Shown: positions 1-8,539 of the stretch, one piece after another | Layout of the letters: the number at the start of each line of letters is the position of its first letter | How positions within the stretch are numbered: the first letter of the stretch is position 1 | From: an uncultured Desulfovibrionaceae bacterium | GTDB taxonomy: Bacteria > Desulfobacterota > Desulfovibrionia > Desulfovibrionales > Desulfovibrionaceae | DNA: 60,513 bases | Assembly (NCBI GenBank): GCA_949741925.1 | Contig: CATJOY010000037.1 | Location: forward strand, 1 to 60,513 | Direction: 5' to 3' | The notes under the pieces: model-generated | Seen by the model: the letters and a program-made list of their open reading frames with translations, nothing else | What the model was told of the DNA's origin: nothing | Databases searched by the model: none | Made by a program: the position numbers and the translations under genes

Positions 1-1
1 C

Positions 2-394
2 ATTTTTGATATAGATAATTTCAAACATGCCAATGATACCTTTGGCCATGCCTTTGGTGATTTTTGCATCAGAAAATTTTCCTCAGCCATCAAAAAACAT
101 TTTCGGGAACAGGATATCGTGGGCCGTATCGGGGGAGATGAGTTTGTTGCCTTCATCTCTATTCCGAATAAGGAATGGGCCGAAGAAAAAGCCCGAGAAC
201 TGGCCGAGGCGCTAAATTTCATCTGCTCGGATAATGAAGTGCACTGGGAGATTTCGGCCAGCATCGGCGTTTCCCTGGCCCCGGCGAATGGAACTGATTT
301 TGCGTCCTTATATCGGAATGCGGATGCAGCGCTCTACCAAACCAAGCAAAAAGGGAAAAACGGGTTCAGCATCGCCCGCACAATACCTGCGTAA
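2..394 (+). CDS. GGDEF-domain protein, C-terminal part (diguanylate cyclase-like)
   Basis: The reading frame enters from the left edge and gives about 130 residues of a GGDEF domain, which condenses two GTP into c-di-GMP. Visible are the metal/substrate motif IDNFKHANDTFGHAFGD near the edge, the intact active-site GGDEF, and the late motifs ASIGVS and ADAALYQTKQKGKN. All catalytic signatures in the visible part are intact, so activity is plausible. N-terminal sensor domains lie outside the window, so the signal sensed is unknown. Nothing C-terminal follows the GGDEF domain. Confidence 0.93.
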   Translation: MFDIDNFKHANDTFGHAFGDFCIRKFSSAIKKHFREQDIVGRIGGDEFVAFISIPNKEWAEEKARELAEALNFICSDNEVHWEISASIGVSLAPANGTDFASLYRNADAALYQTKQKGKNGFSIARTIPA

Positions 395-411
395 CGACTT
401 TCGCGCCCGCC

Positions 412-443
412 GGAGCCTTCCCTGGAAAGTTAGGGAAGGCTCC
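412..443 (+). terminator. Hairpin after the GGDEF gene
   Basis: A perfect 12-bp stem (GGAGCCTTCCCT / AGGGAAGGCTCC) with an 8-nt loop starts 18 bp after the stop codon. No U-tract follows, so it may be a weak terminator or an mRNA 3' stabiliser. It lies between convergent genes and could serve either strand. Confidence 0.55.
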
Positions 444-507
444 AGAAGCATCATCCGCGCCACAGGCCACCCCGCGCCGCGCCTTCGGCATGGGCAGCCC
501 CTCTCCG

Positions 508-2784
508 TTATCGAATCCCCCAGGCGGCAGCTTTATCCGGGGGCAGCTCCCATACCTGACGGTGCAACCGGCCAAGGGTTGCGGGATCGCTGAGAATGGC
601 GGTCTTTTCTACCGGGCTGAGGGCGTCGGGGCCTTGGCTCACCGCTTTTTCAACCAATAGGGCTAAACGCTGATCTTTACGCGGGGAATTGCGGCGCTTG
701 GTCGCGGCCAAGGTACTGTGCAGGGCGAAAACGCGGGGGATGACCGCCGCCCGCACAAAGCCCTGTTCCCGGGGCAACAGAAAAGGACAAAACGGCTCCG
801 GAGCCGCAAGACGGGAGTTCAGGCGTTGCAGTTCAAGCGGCGGGTTGGTATCCACGGGCGTAATAAAAAGCCCCAGCGCACGCGCGCCTTCCCCCAGGCT
901 CACCCGGCTGGTCCAGACGGACAAAGGAATAGATACAGCCAACCCGACGACGATGGGGGAGAGCCAAAGGAAAAAACCGGGGTTCAACCGGTACATGACA
1001 AGCCCCCAGACAAGCCCGAGGAGCGTGCCCCACCAATGAAAGCGGGTGGCGTCGCCCCAGGAGGTGCCCTGGTCGCCGCGATTCTGGGCATTCCAGCCCA
1101 CGGTACGGCCGAGAATCGTGCTGATTACAAAAAAACTGTGAAATAGCATACGCACCGGGGCCAAAAAGGTGGAAACCACCACCTCGCCAAAGGCGCTCAA
1201 GGTCATGCGGATCACTCCGCCAAAGGCTCGAGAGCCGCCTTTGCAGGTAACCAGGATCAAGGCCATAACCTTGGGAAAGAAGAGAAGTGAAGCCGTGCCG
1301 CCGAGAAGAGCCAGGGCCCAGCTCGGGAAATACTTAGGCCAATCCGGGAAGAGACTCGGCCCGGTGGGAAAATAATCCGGCACCACGAACAACTCGGCGA
1401 TGACCTGGGCCGAGCTGGAGAGCAAGAAAAAGAACCACAGCAGCGCCGAACCATAAGACATGATGCCGTTGATGAACAAGGCGCGGTGCGTGGGAAAGAA
1501 CCCCCGGGTAAAAATCAGGCGGCTGTGTTGGAGGTTGCCCTGGCACCAGCGGCGATCCCTGACCAGTTCGTCAATCAGGCTGGGCGGACATTCCTCATAG
1601 GAGCCATCCAACTCGTAGGCCAACCAGACCCCGTAACCGGCCCGGCGCATCAGGGCGGATTCCACAAAATCGTGGCTGAGTATTTCCCCGCCAAGGGGCG
1701 CGCTGCCCGGCAGCTTAGGAAGCTGGCAATACCGCATGAACGGCTCGACCCGGATAATGGCGTTATGGCCCCAATACTGAGCATCGCCCAACTGCCAATA
1801 ATGAACTCCGGCGGCAAAAATAGGGCCATAGAGATGGTTGGCGAATTGCTGCACCCGGGCAATGAGAGAGCGGCTGTTCACCGCTTTGGGGGGGCTTTGC
1901 AGAATGCCGATCTCCGGATGGGCTTCCATGGCCAGCACCATGCGGCGCAGGGTTTCTCCGGACATGACGCTATCCGCGTCAAAGACCGTCATATAGCGGT
2001 AATCAGCGCCCCAGCGGCGGCAGAAATCAGCGATGTTGCCGCTTTTGCGCTTGAGGTTGCTGCGCCGACGGCGGTAAAAAACGCGCCCGAAACAGTTTTC
2101 CTCAAGGCAGAGCGCATACCAGGCCTCTTCCTCGGCTACCCAGGCATCGGGTTTGGTGGAATCGCTGAGGATGAAAATATCGAAAAAACTTTCCAGGTTT
2201 TTATCCCGCAAGGATTGCAGAACAGCGCGAATACCTTCGCACACCGTCCGGGCATCCTCGTGGTAAACAGGAAAGAGCAATGCCGTGCGCACCCCTTCCG
2301 GAATGGAGGCCTCCGGCACGCCCAGCGTCACGGCAAAGCGGTCGTAATGCCGCAACATGACCATTACTCCGGCCACGGAACTCCAGAAGCCCACAGAAAT
2401 CCAACTAAACAGCAAGCCGAAAAGGGCCGTGCTGATGAGGTTCAGAGAAAGTCCAGTCCGGGCAGGCAGGAGCGAATACATGACATGAGAAGCCAGAAGC
2501 GAAGGAAGGATGATCAAAAGGAGCAGCAGCAAGCGCCGCCGGGCCCCGGCTTTTTCCCAAATCTTCTGGCGAATCATATCGCGCCTGATTATTTTAGAAC
2601 GTCCTATCCGAGGCCGTTCCGGAGGCAACGGATCTGCTTCAGGATGATCTGAGGTAAAGGCGGGCCTGCTCTTCTCGCCCGCGCCCGAGGGCGTCGGCGT
2701 GGAAGAAGCCGCCCCGGAAGCGACCCTCTCGGTACGGCCGGCGGAAGGAACCGGCCCTGGCGCAGTGGAACGGTTATCAGCCAT
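508..2784 (-). CDS. opgH: Glucans biosynthesis glucosyltransferase H
   Basis: Inner-membrane GT2-family glucosyltransferase that makes and exports the linear beta-1,2-glucan backbone of osmoregulated periplasmic glucans. The 758-residue product has a Pro/Ser/Ala-rich cytosolic N-terminus, two membrane segments at about residues 80-145, a GT2 domain with DSTK, the acidic motif FDADS and the acceptor-site motif RDRRWCQGN (the QxxRW-type motif), then a cluster of hydrophobic segments in the C-terminal half. Length is close to the roughly 850-residue E. coli protein but shorter at the N-terminus. An AGGTAG sequence lies 9-14 bases before the ATG. It is last in the order opgG-unknown-opgH on the minus strand. 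Confidence 0.95.
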   Translation of the reverse strand: MADNRSTAPGPVPSAGRTERVASGAASSTPTPSGAGEKSRPAFTSDHPEADPLPPERPRIGRSKIIRRDMIRQKIWEKAGARRRLLLLLLIILPSLLASHVMYSLLPARTGLSLNLISTALFGLLFSWISVGFWSSVAGVMVMLRHYDRFAVTLGVPEASIPEGVRTALLFPVYHEDARTVCEGIRAVLQSLRDKNLESFFDIFILSDSTKPDAWVAEEEAWYALCLEENCFGRVFYRRRRSNLKRKSGNIADFCRRWGADYRYMTVFDADSVMSGETLRRMVLAMEAHPEIGILQSPPKAVNSRSLIARVQQFANHLYGPIFAAGVHYWQLGDAQYWGHNAIIRVEPFMRYCQLPKLPGSAPLGGEILSHDFVESALMRRAGYGVWLAYELDGSYEECPPSLIDELVRDRRWCQGNLQHSRLIFTRGFFPTHRALFINGIMSYGSALLWFFFLLSSSAQVIAELFVVPDYFPTGPSLFPDWPKYFPSWALALLGGTASLLFFPKVMALILVTCKGGSRAFGGVIRMTLSAFGEVVVSTFLAPVRMLFHSFFVISTILGRTVGWNAQNRGDQGTSWGDATRFHWWGTLLGLVWGLVMYRLNPGFFLWLSPIVVGLAVSIPLSVWTSRVSLGEGARALGLFITPVDTNPPLELQRLNSRLAAPEPFCPFLLPREQGFVRAAVIPRVFALHSTLAATKRRNSPRKDQRLALLVEKAVSQGPDALSPVEKTAILSDPATLGRLHRQVWELPPDKAAAWGIR

Positions 2785-2847
2785 AGTGGATATCTACCTG
2801 GGCTAGGTGGTGAAGACTATCAGAACGAACACAGCGGCAAACGGAGA

Positions 2848-3300
2848 TCAGGCCTTATCCCTGCGAAAACGGCGGCGGATGCGGGCGCGGAGAGACCAGG
2901 TATCAGGGCCGGGCACCATCCGGCTGCGATTGAGCGGCGGGCTGCTGACCAAACGGCCTCCATCCGGAGCCTCTACTTCAGGGCTGATGCCGTGTTCTTC
3001 CAAAATGGCCCGTAGGGCCTGCATGGCCCCGGCCACATCCAGAACCGGAGAGCCCCGCTCCTCATCGCCGACAGCGCGGCGCAGGCTTTCCAAGGCCAAC
3101 TCCACACCGGGCAGAGGATCTAAGCCCATCCCCCGGGTATACAACAATACCCTATCCCTGGCCCGCAAGGCCAACGTTTTGTCATCCCGGCATAGGGCCT
3201 TTGGTTCGCAAGCTTTGCCTTGCAAAGGCGGATCGCCCTGCGGGGCCAAAGGTCGGCTTCCTTCGGGATGTTCATGCCCCCCGCGGCAAGCGTTATCCAT
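2848..3300 (-). CDS. Conserved-looking small protein between opgG and opgH, unknown function
   Basis: 150 residues, translated from an ATG preceded by GAGGTGCGCC that overlaps the opgG stop codon, so coupling to opgG is likely. I do not recognise the family. The N-terminal 45 residues are Pro/Cys/His-containing and low in structure. Residues 50-105 look like a compact helical segment (LLYTRGMGLDPLPGVELALE and AMQALRAILEEHGI), and the C-terminus is a basic tail rich in Arg. There is no signal peptide or membrane segment, so it is probably cytosolic. Position suggests a role in glucan synthesis or its control, but that is inference. Confidence 0.75.
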   Translation of the reverse strand: MDNACRGGHEHPEGSRPLAPQGDPPLQGKACEPKALCRDDKTLALRARDRVLLYTRGMGLDPLPGVELALESLRRAVGDEERGSPVLDVAGAMQALRAILEEHGISPEVEAPDGGRLVSSPPLNRSRMVPGPDTWSLRARIRRRFRRDKA

Positions 3301-3308
3301 GGCGCACC

Positions 3309-5165
3309 TCAGTAGGGCACATCAAAAACCCACGCTTCAGTCAAAGGGTCCGGAAGATTCTCGCCACGCTTGAGCACGGCCTTGACGCGCAAACGGGGTT
3401 GGCCGTCGCGGGCCGCAAAAAGGCTTTGAACCACACCATCCTGCTGCGGCAGTTGGAGAGAGAACTGCAACCGCCAGCCTCCGGTGACCGGGTTCTTGCG
3501 CAGGTGTTTATCCAGGGCCGGGAATTCCACAGGGGTTTCCACTATGCTGCTCAGGCCGGTATCGGCCGGCAGGGATTTCAACGCTTCGCCCTCAAAATCA
3601 ATAATAAAGACAACGCGGCCGTTATTTTTCGGCGAACGGAAAATTCGGGTGGCCACAGCCCTGCCCAAACCGTGGGGGGTCACCCCGGGGGTCATCCAAT
3701 ACAACCGGTAATCGAAACGCAGGGAATCACGGGGCGAATCCCCCTCCTCCCCGCCGCTCTTGGTTAAAAGCGAGGCATCCGGAACCCAGAACACCGTAAT
3801 ATTATCGTGGAAATCCTCTTTAGAGGGAATTTCAATCAATTCCAGGCGGCCCGGCCCCCAGGTTTTGGAAGGTTCCACCCAGAGCGAGCCGCGCCGTTCA
3901 AAACGAGCGCTGATATCCTGGTAGTGGTCAAAATCGGTATCTCGCTGCACCAGACCAAAGCCGCGCGGGTTCTCCAAGGGAAAAGAGCTTACTGCCAGGC
4001 GTTCAGGGTTGGTCAACGGCCTCCAGTGCCAGAGATTATCGGCAGTCCGGTAGAGCAGGCCATCAGAGTTATGGACCTCGGGCCGGTAGTCGCCGCGCGA
4101 ACCGTTGCTCATTTCAGAATATAAAAACATGCTGCTGACCGGGGCAATGCCTATTTTTCTAGGCCAGGGCGTTCCCTTGCGCCGGAAGAGCACGCTTTCC
4201 ACATCCATAACCGTGGAGGTTCCCGGGGTGAGGGTAAATTTAAAGGCTCCGGTCAGGCTGGGGGAATCCATCAAGGCGTAAAGAACCATGACGGAGGCAT
4301 CGGGAGCGGGCTTTTCCAGCCAGAATTCGCGGAAATAGGGAAACTCCTCGCCATCCGGCAGCGCTGTATTCAGGGCCAACCCCCTGGCCGAGAGGCCGTA
4401 GGAAGAGTTTCTGCCCAGAGCGCGGTAATAGCTGGCCCCGAGAAACGAAGCCACTTCCTCTGAAAGATCCTTACCGTGCAACGGAAAATGCAGGCGGAAC
4501 CCGGCAAAATTCAGGTCAGCCGCAGCGGCTTTGGCAGCCAGGGCCTCATCGCCGTAATCGAACATGGCCGGGCTGAAGACCAGCGGCTCGCTTTTTCCCT
4601 GGTTCACCACATTGATCCGCACCACCCGGTTATAAATAAAGCCGGGATGGAAAAAATCGACGGAAAACGGCCCGACATCGGCCCACAGCCGCTGTCCGGA
4701 ATCAAAACGAATTTTATTCCATTGCTCCGCGTTCAGGCCAAGGAGAAAGCCCGGCACCTGCGCATCCGGATTCTGATAGGGACGTCGGGAAAGCTTGCGG
4801 GCCGCTTTTTCAACCTCGGCAAAGCTGAAGAGCGCGTCTCCGGAAGCCTCCTCTTCCTGCTCCTCGTTTTGCTCAATGTTCCCGGCATCGCCCGGAGAGG
4901 GGGCCTCCTGCCCCGCAGGAAGAACGGCAGGGGATGTCGGGGCTTGGGCAGGCGTTTCGGCCGACGGTCGGCTCGAAGGGCCGGAAGCCGCCGAAGGTTG
5001 CCCCGAAGTCGAGGCAGCGGTTTCGCTTCCTTGAGCGGCCTGGCCGAGCGCGGTCGTACTGAGCAGAACCACCAGGCAGAAACAGAGCATCCGAACAACA
5101 AGGTTACGGGGAAGAGGCCATAGCAGACGCACGAAAGAATGAGGTTCGTTTAGAGGAATCATCAT
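3309..5165 (-). CDS. opgG: Periplasmic glucan biosynthesis protein OpgG
   Basis: OpgG/MdoG works in the periplasm on branching or trimming of the glucan backbone made by OpgH. The mature part carries typical OpgG stretches (for example DVGPFSVDFFHPGF, ALGRNSSYGLSARGLALNT, RRGSLWVEPSKTWGPG). A Sec signal (hydrophobic run after Arg-41 of the longest frame) is followed by a Ser/Pro/Glu-rich linker of about 75 residues that is longer than usual. The start is uncertain: the frame is open to a TTG at 5210, but two ATG codons at 5165 and 5162 give a more normal signal peptide. I chose 5165. A possible TGGACA/TATACA promoter pair lies just upstream on this strand. Confidence 0.92.
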   Translation of the reverse strand: MMIPLNEPHSFVRLLWPLPRNLVVRMLCFCLVVLLSTTALGQAAQGSETAASTSGQPSAASGPSSRPSAETPAQAPTSPAVLPAGQEAPSPGDAGNIEQNEEQEEEASGDALFSFAEVEKAARKLSRRPYQNPDAQVPGFLLGLNAEQWNKIRFDSGQRLWADVGPFSVDFFHPGFIYNRVVRINVVNQGKSEPLVFSPAMFDYGDEALAAKAAAADLNFAGFRLHFPLHGKDLSEEVASFLGASYYRALGRNSSYGLSARGLALNTALPDGEEFPYFREFWLEKPAPDASVMVLYALMDSPSLTGAFKFTLTPGTSTVMDVESVLFRRKGTPWPRKIGIAPVSSMFLYSEMSNGSRGDYRPEVHNSDGLLYRTADNLWHWRPLTNPERLAVSSFPLENPRGFGLVQRDTDFDHYQDISARFERRGSLWVEPSKTWGPGRLELIEIPSKEDFHDNITVFWVPDASLLTKSGGEEGDSPRDSLRFDYRLYWMTPGVTPHGLGRAVATRIFRSPKNNGRVVFIIDFEGEALKSLPADTGLSSIVETPVEFPALDKHLRKNPVTGGWRLQFSLQLPQQDGVVQSLFAARDGQPRLRVKAVLKRGENLPDPLTEAWVFDVPY

Positions 5166-5369
5166 AGGAATCGGTGTATACTCCCAACTCCCCTGCACTG
5201 TCCAGATCAAGAACCCTTTGGCAGCGGGCCGGTATGAAAATTATGGGGGCTGCTGGTCCCGTGGCGGAAAAATACTCCTGTCCCCAGATGCCGACGATGC
5301 TCTGTGATGAGCGGCCCCATGAAGGCCATCAGGAGTGGAGGGAATATCTTTTTATTCCCCCTCTGGAAG

Positions 5370-5398
5370 AGCGCCGCCGTCATTGAGACAGCGGCGCT
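5370..5398 (-). terminator. Possible hairpin terminator region of the secreted-protein gene
   Basis: An 8-bp perfect stem (AGCGCCGC / GCGGCGCT) stands about 90 bp after the stop of the downstream-reading minus-strand gene. A second AT-rich stem with a T-rich loop lies next to it at 5338-5363. Neither is a textbook terminator. The remaining intergenic sequence between opgG and this gene shows nothing else. Confidence 0.35.
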
Positions 5399-5490
5399 GC
5401 TGCACGAACTGCTCATGAGCGCATCCGCGCGGCGGAGCATGGCGCTCAGGGAAGATGCTTTAAGGCTCCGCGCGCGGACTGCCCGGCGTG

Positions 5491-6009
5491 TTAGTACCTG
5501 ACAATGGCGAAATCAGTGCTGTTCCTGCTGATCTCGGTTCTGCCCCAGGGCTTGGCTGGCTCGGGGTTGGCGCCCACATGCCAGAGAATGGTCACGTTCT
5601 CATAGTTGCTGCCGTTATGTTCCTTATAAATCTTATCGGCCAGCCGGCTCATGACAACATCATCCTCAGGCGCGCTGATGGTGGCGCTGATAATCATGTT
5701 TTTACCGGGAACGCGTTCTTTGACTTCAGTTGCGTAGTTGACCACATCTATGTCGCCGATCTGCATGGTTCCGGCAGCCTTGTACTCATCACGGCTTGAG
5801 AACGGGGCTTCGGCCGGGGCCAGGGGCCCTCCGGTAGGAATCTTATCTGAGGTGACTGTATCGGAGGTAATGCTTTCTTCCTGCCCCACAATGACATTGG
5901 GCACGGCGCTCACGGCCGGCGGGGTAAAGGTAAAAAAAGCGCCGGCAAGGGCGGCGGCCAAAAAGCCCCCGGTCAGTACCTGTTTCTTCATGCTCATAGC
6001 CTCTTTCAT
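5491..6009 (-). CDS. Small secreted protein, unknown function
   Basis: 172 residues starting at an ATG with a good ribosome site (AGGAGAGTAAC). A Sec signal peptide is clear: MKKQ basic start, hydrophobic run LTGGFLAAALAGAFFTF and cleavage near VSA-VP at about residue 35. The mature protein is acidic in its first part and ends in a compact domain (VPGKNMIISATISAPEDDVV, NVTILWHVGANPEPAKPWGR). There are no cysteines for covalent haem and no lipobox. I do not recognise the family. Probably periplasmic. It is a single gene, separated from opgG by about 325 bp. Confidence 0.8.
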   Translation of the reverse strand: MKEAMSMKKQVLTGGFLAAALAGAFFTFTPPAVSAVPNVIVGQEESITSDTVTSDKIPTGGPLAPAEAPFSSRDEYKAAGTMQIGDIDVVNYATEVKERVPGKNMIISATISAPEDDVVMSRLADKIYKEHNGSNYENVTILWHVGANPEPAKPWGRTEISRNSTDFAIVRY

Positions 6010-6490
6010 GTTACTCTCCTAAGGCCGCCATGGTGAACCATCTTTACGATGTCCGATGCATGGCCTGCCGATTTCAGTTACTGCTGAGCACCCGGAGAAC
6101 ATCCGCCGGGCGTCGCCTTGGATAAGAACGCATTCGTTATTCGATTGCAGCGCTTCTCTCGGCTTTCGCAACCTGACGCTCCTTCATTACAACGTTGCGT
6201 AACAAAAAAAGGCGCGGAAAATATCAGCAGACCTATGTAATATCTCTTGATAGATATCTTTTTGCCAATGATTTTTTTCTTTATCAGTTCACGCGGTACG
6301 GGCTTAGAGACAAAGAAACAATAGATCCATCCGGAGTAGTATACCGCCGGTATCATCCTCGCGGCATAGGATAGAGGCATGCCGTTATCCTGCTGCGAAA
6401 AGTAGGTTGAGGCCATCACTTGCAAAGCGTCCCTCGGCTTGAAAATAAGCCGGGAGGGACGCCTTGCTACGCTCCATATGTTTTAGTCGG
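6010..6490. other. Non-coding stretch with AT-rich segment
   Basis: No convincing gene. The open frame on the minus strand at 6078-6425 has no ribosome site and an implausible composition. Positions 6200-6290 are visibly richer in A+T than the surroundings. A short inverted repeat ATACC-GCC-GGTAT lies near 6341. The stretch probably contains the promoter of the secreted-protein gene on the minus strand. Confidence 0.5.
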
Positions 6491-6764
6491 CTGCCGCCGC
6501 TATGAGGATTTTTGTTCTCTGCCAAGGAGGCAAGGCGTTGGGCCGAAGGAGGATACTCTTATGGTATTCGACTGAGGAACAACACCGTGCCGATGCAGGC
6601 AGAGGGCAAAAAGACCAGCTCAACAGCTACTCCAAAACTGCCGCCGCTATGAGGATTTTTGTTCTCTGCCAAGGAGGCAAGGCGTTGGGCCGAAGGAGTA
6701 TACTCTTATGGTATTCGACTGAGGAACAACGCCTTGCCGACGCGGGCAGAGGACAAAAAGACCA
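6491..6764. repeat. Two tandem copies of a ~130-bp imperfect palindrome (147-bp period)
   Basis: Copies run 6491-6617 and 6638-6764, each 127 bp, aligned without gaps and differing at few positions. Each copy is itself a long inverted repeat. In copy 2 GCCGCTATG pairs with CATAGCGGC, TTTTTGTTCTCTGCC with GGCAGAGGACAAAAA (one G-T pair), and GGCAAGGCGTTG with CAACGCCTTGCC. A central loop of about 40 bases contains the small palindrome GAGTATACTC. Copy 2 ends about 13 bp from the stop codon of the kinase gene. It has the form of a non-autonomous (MITE- or REP-like) element or a structured RNA. Confidence 0.85.
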
Positions 6765-6777
6765 TAGCGGCGAGCTG

Positions 6778-7701
6778 CTAGCTGAAGCAGGCCCGATACC
6801 GCGCCTCAAACTCGTCTTGGGTGAAGCTGTGCTCCTGGGTGCCGTAGCGCTCGACGCAGAACGAAGCCGCCGTGGCTCCCATCCGGGCCGCCTCCACCAC
6901 ATCAAGCCCCCGGGCCAGCCCCTTGAGCAACCCGGAGCGGTAGGCATCCCCGGCTCCTGTGGGGTCCAGCGCCTGGGCAATGGGCACGGCCGGGATATAT
7001 TCTTCTTTCTCTCCACAGTGGACCAGTGAGCCCTTTTCACCCAGGGTCGTGATCAGGTTTTGGGTCAGGCCGCGCAGTTCGGCTTGGGTCTTGCCTGTAC
7101 TCTTACAGATCATTTCCAACTCATAGTCATTGCTGATAAGGATAAACGAGCCACTAACAGCCTCAAGCATGGCTTCGCCGCTGAGCACCGGAATCTGTTG
7201 CCCGGGGTCAAAGATGCAGCGGGCCTTCTTTGCCTTGAGCAGACGCGGATGCGCCTGCATATCCTCGGTATTGGTCGGGGCTACGATGCCGATATCCCCC
7301 TCGGCCAGGCGGGGAAATGCATAGCTTGAGGGCAGGCGCATGGCTCCGGGGTTGAACCCGGTAATCTGGCTGTTGGTTTCGTCGGTGATGATGTAGGCTC
7401 CGGCGCAAAATTCCTGTTCCAGAACCCCTATGCCTTCCCGGCTGAGTTCCAGCGAATCGAGCTTTTCCTTGTAGCGGGCAAAATCGCAACCGGCGTTAGC
7501 GACAATAATCGGTTTTTCCCCCAACAGGGCCAGCGTATAAGCAATGTTGCCGGCACAGCCGCCGAATTTTTCCTCCAGCCGGTTAATCTGGAAGGAGACG
7601 TTCAGAGCGTGGATTTTATCCGGCAGGATATGGTCGGAAAACTTGCCGGGAAACGTCATGATGCGGTCGTAAGCCATTGAGCCTGTAATGTAGATGTTCA
7701 C
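6778..7701 (-). CDS. PfkB-family sugar/nucleoside kinase (adenosine-kinase-like)
   Basis: 307-residue ribokinase-fold kinase. It carries the N-terminal substrate-side motif GGCAGNIAYTLALLG and the C-terminal PfkB signature DPTGAGDAYRSGLL with the catalytic Asp and anion hole. The length suits this family. Overall it looks most like the adenosine-kinase-like bacterial members rather than ribokinase or fructokinase, but the substrate cannot be fixed by reading. The start is GTG at 7701 with CAAGGAGCGCAC upstream. It stands alone on the minus strand, and the tandem palindromes lie directly after it. Confidence 0.87.
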   Translation of the reverse strand: MNIYITGSMAYDRIMTFPGKFSDHILPDKIHALNVSFQINRLEEKFGGCAGNIAYTLALLGEKPIIVANAGCDFARYKEKLDSLELSREGIGVLEQEFCAGAYIITDETNSQITGFNPGAMRLPSSYAFPRLAEGDIGIVAPTNTEDMQAHPRLLKAKKARCIFDPGQQIPVLSGEAMLEAVSGSFILISNDYELEMICKSTGKTQAELRGLTQNLITTLGEKGSLVHCGEKEEYIPAVPIAQALDPTGAGDAYRSGLLKGLARGLDVVEAARMGATAASFCVERYGTQEHSFTQDEFEARYRACFS

Positions 7702-8051
7702 GTGCGCTCCTTGGATAATGCGTCGTTACCTCATGAGCCGAAAGGCCGAGTGAGGCGTATTCCATACACAATGCGTTTTTATCTCTCTCCGCAGTAAAGC
7801 GGAAAACTTTGCATCGGAGAATCAAAGCCACTCCGAGCGTCAAAAATAGCAAGACTGAGCCGGTAAACCGGGAAAAGCCGAAGAGATTGTTTTTCAATAC
7901 ATTATAGCTGCCGGGCTGTTTTTTTCATGGGGCGAGGCTAAGAAAGGAAAAAGGCAATCGTAACGCAAGCCTGGCGCCTCTTTGCTGGTCTTTCTCTCTT
8001 GTTTACCAGAGGAAAAAATTTGAGGGTTGGCGGACAAAAGGTATTGAGCCC
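7702..8051. other. Intergenic region upstream of the kinase gene
   Basis: 350 bp between cutA and the kinase, both on the minus strand. Nothing is convincingly coding: a frame beginning with TTG at 7897 runs into the kinase gene without a ribosome site. A TATAAT hexamer reading on the minus strand lies near 7902 and may belong to a kinase promoter. No clear hairpin terminator for cutA was found. Confidence 0.4.
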
Positions 8052-8423
8052 CTAATCCGCGGTATCCCCAGAGGCTTCTGCCCGAATCCAGTTCAAAAAA
8101 TCCCTGTCGCCCGCGACCAACGGCAGCGCTACAATACAAGGAGTTTCGTAGGGGTGCGCCTCTCTGGCCCTGGCCGCTAAGGCGGGGAAGCGTTCGGCCG
8201 TGGTTTTTAACAGGCAGATACATTCGGAGGCGCGTTCAAGCGCTCCTTGCCACCAGTAAAGGGAAGAGGCCCCTTCAAGGATATTAGCGCAGGCCGCGAG
8301 CCGCTCCCGCACCAGAGTTGAGCACAACGCCTCGGCAACCGCCGCATCCGGCGCGGTGATGTAGACAAGGAGACAGTCGTGAGCCATAGTACCGGCGTGA
8401 GCCGAAGTAGCAACGTGGGCCAT
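8052..8423 (-). CDS. cutA: CutA1-like divalent-ion tolerance protein
   Basis: Small trimeric CutA1-type protein; the family is tied to metal tolerance, although its molecular role is not settled. Recognised from LLVYITAPDAAVAEALCSTL at the N-terminus, the conserved AACANI, SLYWWQGALE and the signature HPYETPCIVALPL. The start at 8423 (GGAG 6 bases upstream) gives a 12-residue extension before MAHDCLLVY; the inner ATG at 8387 has no ribosome site. It is divergent from nth with 116 bp between the starts. Confidence 0.9.
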   Translation of the reverse strand: MAHVATSAHAGTMAHDCLLVYITAPDAAVAEALCSTLVRERLAACANILEGASSLYWWQGALERASECICLLKTTAERFPALAARAREAHPYETPCIVALPLVAGDRDFLNWIRAEASGDTAD

Positions 8424-8539
8424 AAGCGCTCCGCGAGAGGTTACAGCGGGCATGCCGGCCCGCCGGGGCTGCACGGACCATAGCGGAAAACGCCGAAGCC
8501 CGCAACGGACCCGGCGGGACGGGAACAAGGAGAAACCAG

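Noticed and set aside
6078..6425. 115-residue minus-strand frame in the intergenic region
   Set aside because: No ribosome site, unnatural composition and no recognisable domain.
7616..7897. 93-residue minus-strand frame overlapping the kinase start, with a hydrophobic N-terminus
   Set aside because: TTG start without ribosome site, and it overlaps the well-supported GTG start of the kinase.
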